Below are positions 59,239 through 64,000 of a stretch of 64,000 nucleotides of DNA, in pieces. The first letter of the stretch is position 1. Every line of letters begins with the position of its first letter. The notes below the pieces were generated by a model, which saw only the letters and a program-made list of their open reading frames with translations, was not told where the DNA came from and searched no databases. This DNA comes from Hydractinia symbiolongicarpus (Eukaryota > Cnidaria > Hydrozoa > Anthoathecata > Hydractiniidae), in contig NC_079878.1 in assembly GCF_029227915.1 (NCBI RefSeq), positions 9,672,001 to 9,736,000 of the forward strand, in the 5' to 3' direction. The translations under genes were made by a program, and so were the position numbers.

Positions 59239-60820
59239 TCAGAAAACACGATCATAGATGGCACTGTTAAAGCTCTGTGAATGCATATGTCTTGCGTTCA
59301 CTCCTCCAACAACTGCATTTTTGCCTCTACGTACTGTTAACAATTCAAACATGGATGACGTCACTTTAGACAACGTCACACTCACATCACACGGCATCGG
59401 TTCCGACCAGAAAAACGAATGATCTAAAGCGGTGTCGGCGTCGTACCGTTTTGCTGGATCCAAAAGAAGCAAGTTGTCAATCAAATCTAGAGCTATTGGA
59501 TCGCGCACATAATTTCGTAACCTGTCTTTTACGCATCTTCTCATGCCCTGTGGAAGATCCATTTTGGAATAATATTCCATTTTATCAACATTCGGCCAAA
59601 CTTCCGTATCAATGGAACCGCACAAACGACTTATAAGTTTTAGTTCCTCCTGTTCTGTGTTACCTTGCAGTATAGGACTGCGGGTCCACATTTCTGCCAT
59701 GATGCAACCAGCACCCCACATATCAATTGGTGGGCCGTAGTTGCGCTCTCCCAGTAATAGTTCGGGTGGGCGATACCATAGGGTAACCACTCTGTTTGTG
59801 TACCTAAACAAAACAACTAGAGATAAGACTTAGAGAAAAAAGCAAAACAAATGAACTTTAAAATTTTTAACAAAACACAAATACACATCATCGCCGCCGT
59901 CAGGATGGAAATTTCAACAATGCTATACTTTTCTTACTTATTTTTATGTACGTCAAGAAAAGGATGATGTTTTAATAATAAAAAGTTGAAATTTCTTGAA
60001 CTCAAACCTCTCCCACAGGCTTTTTTATACATAAAATGTCAACATTAAGAGGGTTAGTTTTGCGGGACTTACTTTCGCGTATTTGACTTGTTTAAAAATC
60101 ATTTCTTAGTTAGAATATATGAAAGTTTGTGGTTAGTCGAGCCCGCTTATGTTGAAGAGAAGAGAAACTTTAGGAGGATATGTTGATTGGATAATAATTT
60201 GTAGCAGCTAAACCTAATCCCCTCTAAAATTAACCCTCTTGTAGTAACTCTCAGATTACTTGCACAAAATTGTTAAACCTGGCTTTCTGTGAGTCTCTGG
60301 TTAAATGAACAGCTCTCGCTAACCCAAAATCTGTTAACTTCAACACGCCATTTTTCGTCATCAGTATGTTGGCTGCTTTCATGTCTCGATGTAAGATTCG
60401 ATTGAAATGAAGAAAATACAAAGCGTTCAGTAGCATTTGTATAATCTTCTTAATTTCACCAAGCGAAAATTTTATGTGCGTGTTACACAACAATCCAGCT
60501 AGATCATGCTCACAGAACTCAAAAACTAAATAAAATATCGGTCGTTGCTGATTGTGATTCGTCTCTTTTGTTCGACATATTTCAATCAAGTTGACGATAT
60601 TTTCATGGTTGAGTAACTGTAAAATACGAATCTCTCGCAATGCTGTGATTGGAAAGCCTTCTTTTTCGTTTTCCATTAGAATCTTTTTCAACGCTACCAT
60701 TTGCTTTGTTTTTCTGTGTCTCGCTTTAAATACTTCGCCAAATGTTCCCTGACCAACCTTCATCAATTTTTCATACTTGGATACATCTTCACAGTATGGG
60801 AAATCCAATCTATCCGACAT
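59239..60820 (-). CDS. CDK9: Cyclin-dependent kinase 9 (P-TEFb catalytic subunit), complete coding region
   Basis: Exon 1 is 60820-60279 and exon 2 is 59803-59239, giving 368 residues (human 372). Using the donor AG|GTTTAA the junction reads SQKARYTNRVVTLWYRPPE, the CDK9 T-loop. Exon 1 shows the ATP loop VGQGTFGEVFKA, VALKKI, the PITALRE helix (the old name of CDK9), HRDMKAANIL and DFGLARA. Exon 2 has GERNYGPPIDMWGAGCIMAE, the DPAKRYDADTALDHSFFW block and the family C-terminus YDRVF. With cyclin T the kinase phosphorylates the RNA polymerase II C-terminal domain, NELF and DSIF to release paused polymerase. A 3' splice site (TTTCAG) just before the ATG implies a spliced 5' leader. A paralogue follows upstream in the same orientation. 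Confidence 0.96.
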
Positions 60821-61219
60821 TTTTTTTTCTTACCTGAAACAAAAAAATTCTTCTCTTTTGCTTAATGTTCGAAAAAAGTTCTTAACTTCTTCAACCTCAT
60901 TCTCTGGCCTTTTGTGTTTACTTGCATCAACATAAATGTTGCATATTTGACAGCAAACAAAATATCGCATATATCACATAGCTTATTTCGGGAAGAAATT
61001 TTTGCGAAACTTTTATGATTTTGAATCCTTGTCGCAAAATCGTGTTCCGCAAAATAACACTTTAAATAAATTCCACAAATAGGTAAAAGTTAATCAAGCG
61101 CAAAAATAAGTTCCACAAAATTTTAAAAAACTATTGAATCACAAAAATATTTAAAATTTATAAAAGACGTTTGACCCGATATTTCATTATGTTGTAACAT
61201 GCCTTAAAGTAGGTCCATT

Positions 61220-61310
61220 CAACCTTATCCCCAGGACACCTTTTCTCTTTCTGACAATCTCGCCGTCCGAGATTGTCAGAAAGAGAAAAGAAGCCCTGGG
61301 GGTAAGGTTG
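61220..61310. mobile_element. Near-perfect hairpin element, family C copy 2
   Basis: The inner stem 61241-61262 (TTTTCTCTTTCTGACAATCT and CG) pairs perfectly over 22 bp with 61268-61289 across a five-base loop (CCGTC). The outer arms CAACCTTATCCCCAGG and CCCTGGGGGTAAGGTTG extend the fold to about 91 bp. Flanks GGTCCATT and GGTTTCCATT may be a decayed target duplication. Confidence 0.85.
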
Positions 61311-62243
61311 GGTTTCCATTAATATAAAACGTTTGGCAACAGTTGAACAATAATCGCCGTTATCACTGATAGAAACACGTGTCGTGTGTCAAAGCAACGA
61401 TTTCGCACAACAAATGTTGTAGAGAAAATTTTTTTTTATATCAGTCGCACAACAACTGTTGCACGACCATTGCAAATTTTAATGAAAAACAAGCTTTTTT
61501 CATATTTCAAGGTTCATAAGGAGACACAAAAAAAATCTAGGTACGGTTACGACAAATGCAAAAGTTTCTCTAAAAAATAACTCGCTGCTTCATTGAAATT
61601 TTACTATGATCTTTTTTCACCTTTCGTAAAAAGCATTTTGTTCCCGATCAAATTTTGCATCTTCGCGTTGAGAATTGTGCTAACTAGAACTGGATTTCTA
61701 AATCCCCTAAACTCCCTTATTAAATTAAACCAGAAATAAATCGCCTAATTGGGACCTTGCATAAGTGGGACGACTATTGCGACAAATTGTTTGTATTATC
61801 AACCAAAATACTTTGCAAAAATGGAATTTCAATGCAATGACTTCTTGAGAGATAAAAGTTAAAGGACCCTCTCAACGCAGATTAACTTCAAAAACGACAA
61901 GTGAGAGATCCTTTGACATCATTTTCTTAAAATACTACTTACCATAAGATGCGGTTGATTGGGACATTGCCATATGGGACTGATTTTGTCAGTCCCATGA
62001 GAAACCTACTTACTGCGAGTATATTCTAATGGTGATAAAAACATCATCAATCTGGGGATCATACTTTTTAATTCACCTTAAAAAAACAAAACTTTTAATT
62101 CACTTTAATTCTTTTCTAAAGAATGGAAACTGTGTGCAGAGCAAGTGCAAAAAGTAAAACAAAAAAAACTATTTACAGTTCTATCTTAAAATGGCAAGTA
62201 ACCGTCAATTTCGTTCAAGATAGGGAAAGTTCAGATAGAACAA

Positions 62244-62245
<2 letters not shown>

Positions 62246-62279
<34 letters not shown>
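62246..62279. repeat. (AT)n microsatellite
   Basis: About 17 uninterrupted AT dinucleotides between AAGG and GGAGAGAAG. Confidence 0.95.
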
Positions 62280-62281
<2 letters not shown>

Positions 62282-62804
62282 AGAGAAGAAGGGAGATACT
62301 GAAGAAATCTGTTTTCGTAAAAAATTTATACTGGTGACCAATATTATTTAAAGTCTGCGAATTTTACTCCTCCCAGAAGGTTCCACCATTGAAGTAAAGT
62401 TACAATAAAAAATAATCTAACAACATTGAAATCAATGAAGACGAGTTGCTGCAACAACAAAAAAATCTGTACAAGTCTTCATAAACACTAAACATATATA
62501 TAAAAATCATATCGACGCGTTATCAATTTGTTAACTTCCTTAATTGCCATTTTGAAACCTACAATGTGCTAACGATGTTAGCAAGGATAAAAAAGAATGA
62601 TCACGTGGTCGTGTATTCGAAATTACGGCTTTCCAGTATTGTTAACACAGTGATTCATTTACTTTTCCTGATGATAAAATCAAAAAATGAACTATTCGCA
62701 CAAAGATTTTAGAGAATATCTCAATGATACTAATTTTTGCAGTTATTACTTTTCAGGAGTTCTGACTAAATTCATGAAATTTAATTTCCGCGAATTCTTA
62801 TGTA

Positions 62805-62949
62805 ATCGCGTAAATAAGTACTCGCAAAAACTATGACCCGCGTAAATAAGTACTCGTAAAAATTAGTACGCTCGAAAATAAGTACTCGCAAAAATTAGCA
62901 CCCGCGAAAAAAGCACTCGCAAAAATTAGTACCCACAAAAATCAGTACC
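62805..62949. repeat. Tandem array of about 31 bp units
   Basis: Four to five units based on CCGCGTAAATAAGTACTCGC followed by AAAAATTAGTAC. Units diverge at CpG-containing positions (CGCG, CTCG, CACA). Non-coding. Confidence 0.85.
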
Positions 62950-63505
62950 ATTAGTTCACTGCCATTGTGAGTTAAAAAAATGTTTCGCGATATAACGGAG
63001 CAAAAATTAAACATACTAAATTTTAGGGAGTAACAATTTAAGGGCGTGTAAATTAAAAGAATTAACGAAATATGAAGTAAGTTTAAAATGAATTTACAAG
63101 GTAAAATTACATAGTAAAACCTCATAATATATAAATATAAAACTTCATCAGCTTTACTATAAGTAGGCGTATGTCTCTTGTATTGTTTATATTATAAACA
63201 GACAGAAACAAGAAAAATACCAGCGAGAAGGTCATTGCTTGATATATAAAAATCAAGAAAAATTACAATAAATTTTGGCGTGACCGCTTTTCTGATTTTT
63301 TTGGACTTTTTCTATACGAAGACACAAAATATTTCTTGGCAAACTTTTTCAAGGTAGAAATAACAAATGAAATTAACAGACCCATGAAATTGCTTTAATA
63401 TTCCTCATTCAATATTCCTCATTTTTTTTTTTTTTGACAACAGTGGAAAATAGTAAGAGAACGTGCTGTTGCTACAATGTAGTGGCGCGAGGATAGATTC
63501 GTTAC

Positions 63506-64000
63506 TTAGAACACTCTATCAAATATACTACCATTCATGTTTTGAGATGGTGCTTGTGGTCTTGATGGTCCTGCTTGTCCCAGGCGCGCTCCACCTGCTC
63601 GCCGTGGTGTTGTCAACAACTCAAAATTGGATGTGTTCAATCTCGATAAAGTTTTAGTGAGATCGCACGGCATTGGGTCGCTCCAAAAAAAATCATGATT
63701 GAGAGCTGTGTCAGCATCATACCGCTTTGATGGATCCAATGCTAGTAGTTTATCGATCAAATCTAAAGCTTGCGGATCCTTTACATAGGACTTTAGTCTG
63801 TCTTTAACTCTTCTTCTTGCATTTTGTGTTAATTCCATTTTTGAGAATAATTCTAACTTTTCAATTCCCGGCCATACCTCAGGACTTAGCGTACCACACA
63901 AACTTGAGATTAAATTTAACTGATGCTGTTCAGTGCTACCTTGCATAATAGGACTGCGGGTCCACATTTCTGCCATGATGCAACCAGCACCCCACATATC
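63506..64000 (-). CDS. CDK9: Second CDK9-type kinase, 3' part only
   Basis: The frame enters from the right edge at the DMWGAGCIMAEMWTRSPIMQ segment and runs to the stop at 63506. It covers the C-lobe and tail: KDRLKSYVKDPQALDLIDKL, DPSKRYDADTALNHDFFWSD, FELLTTPRRAG and the C-terminal IFDRVF. It lies in the same orientation as, and about 2.7 kb from, the complete CDK9 copy, so the pair is a tandem duplication. This copy has SPIMQGSTEQHQLNLIS, nearer to vertebrate CDK9 (SPIMQGNTEQHQLALIS) than its neighbour (SPILQGNTEQEELKLIS). The tail is longer in Gly, Pro and Gln. CDK12/13 and CDK1-type kinases are excluded by the RVF end. Confidence 0.93.
   Translation of the reverse strand, partial: DMWGAGCIMAEMWTRSPIMQGSTEQHQLNLISSLCGTLSPEVWPGIEKLELFSKMELTQNARRRVKDRLKSYVKDPQALDLIDKLLALDPSKRYDADTALNHDFFWSDPMPCDLTKTLSRLNTSNFELLTTPRRAGGARLGQAGPSRPQAPSQNMNGSIFDRVF

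Larger units (their letters stand above)
60840..63505. other. Spacer between the two CDK9 copies
   Basis: About 2.7 kb with no recognised protein gene. It contains the hairpin element at 61220, an (AT)n run at 62246-62279 and a roughly 31 bp tandem array at 62805-62949. The promoter of the complete CDK9 copy must be in its left part. Around 61000-61110 GCAAAA/GCGAAA words recur, resembling the unit of the 62805 array. Confidence 0.5.

Noticed and set aside
59068-59280. 70-codon plus-strand frame overlapping the CDK9 stop on the other strand
   Set aside because: Lysine- and threonine-rich with no domain; it overlaps a short repeat-derived region and CDK9 3' coding sequence.
60251-60278. Read-through of CDK9 exon 1 to the stop after FNNFVQVI
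   Set aside because: The donor at 60278/60277 (AG|GTTTAA) restores the conserved T-loop RYTNRVV when joined to 59803, so these residues are intronic.

Overview
This is an AT-rich, intron-rich animal genomic window. Introns follow GT-AG rules, protein-coding genes are spread over tens of kb, and introns and intergenic DNA carry many short inverted-repeat elements plus LINE and hAT remnants. The proteins are conserved bilaterian/cnidarian types close to their human counterparts in length. Together with the AT-richness and repeat style this suggests a cnidarian, perhaps a hydrozoan. That taxonomic call is inference.

Layout from left to right. Positions 1-2640 hold LINE fragments, a 362 bp inverted-repeat element and intron of an MRCK-type kinase gene. 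Two 5' coding exons of that kinase lie on the minus strand (2641-4072). It is divergent from a 12-exon WW-domain adaptor gene of the WAC type on the plus strand (4761-14696), with about 690 bp of shared promoter DNA. WAC converges on ALS2 (alsin), whose 31 coding exons run on the minus strand from 43593 to 17439. They splice in frame into about 1,650 residues with RCC1, DH, PH, MORN and VPS9 regions in the usual order. A single-exon, zinc-ribbon-like gene of unknown function (23128-23616, plus) sits inside an ALS2 intron on the opposite strand.

ALS2 is divergent from a two-exon BOK-type Bcl-2 family gene (44987-46010, plus), with a palindromic CRE in the shared upstream region. BOK converges on ALDH6A1 (methylmalonate-semialdehyde dehydrogenase), which has 16 coding exons on the minus strand from 57274 to 46681. 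Its first exon encodes a mitochondrial targeting peptide and is separated by a 3.7 kb intron loaded with hAT transposon debris. On the right, CDK9 (60820-59239, minus) is followed by the 3' end of a second CDK9 paralogue (64000-63506, minus), so there is a tandem kinase pair.

The genes have no evident shared pathway: endosomal Rab5/Rac signalling (ALS2), cytoskeletal kinase (MRCK), transcription and chromatin (WAC, CDK9), apoptosis (BOK), and valine/thymine catabolism (ALDH6A1). WAC and CDK9 families both act around RNA polymerase II elongation, but their proximity here may be chance. The unusual content is structural. Two small tandem duplications include ALS2 splice sites, several miniature element families recur, and an unrecognised gene is nested in ALS2. 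I saw no CRISPR array, rRNA, or convincing tRNA.
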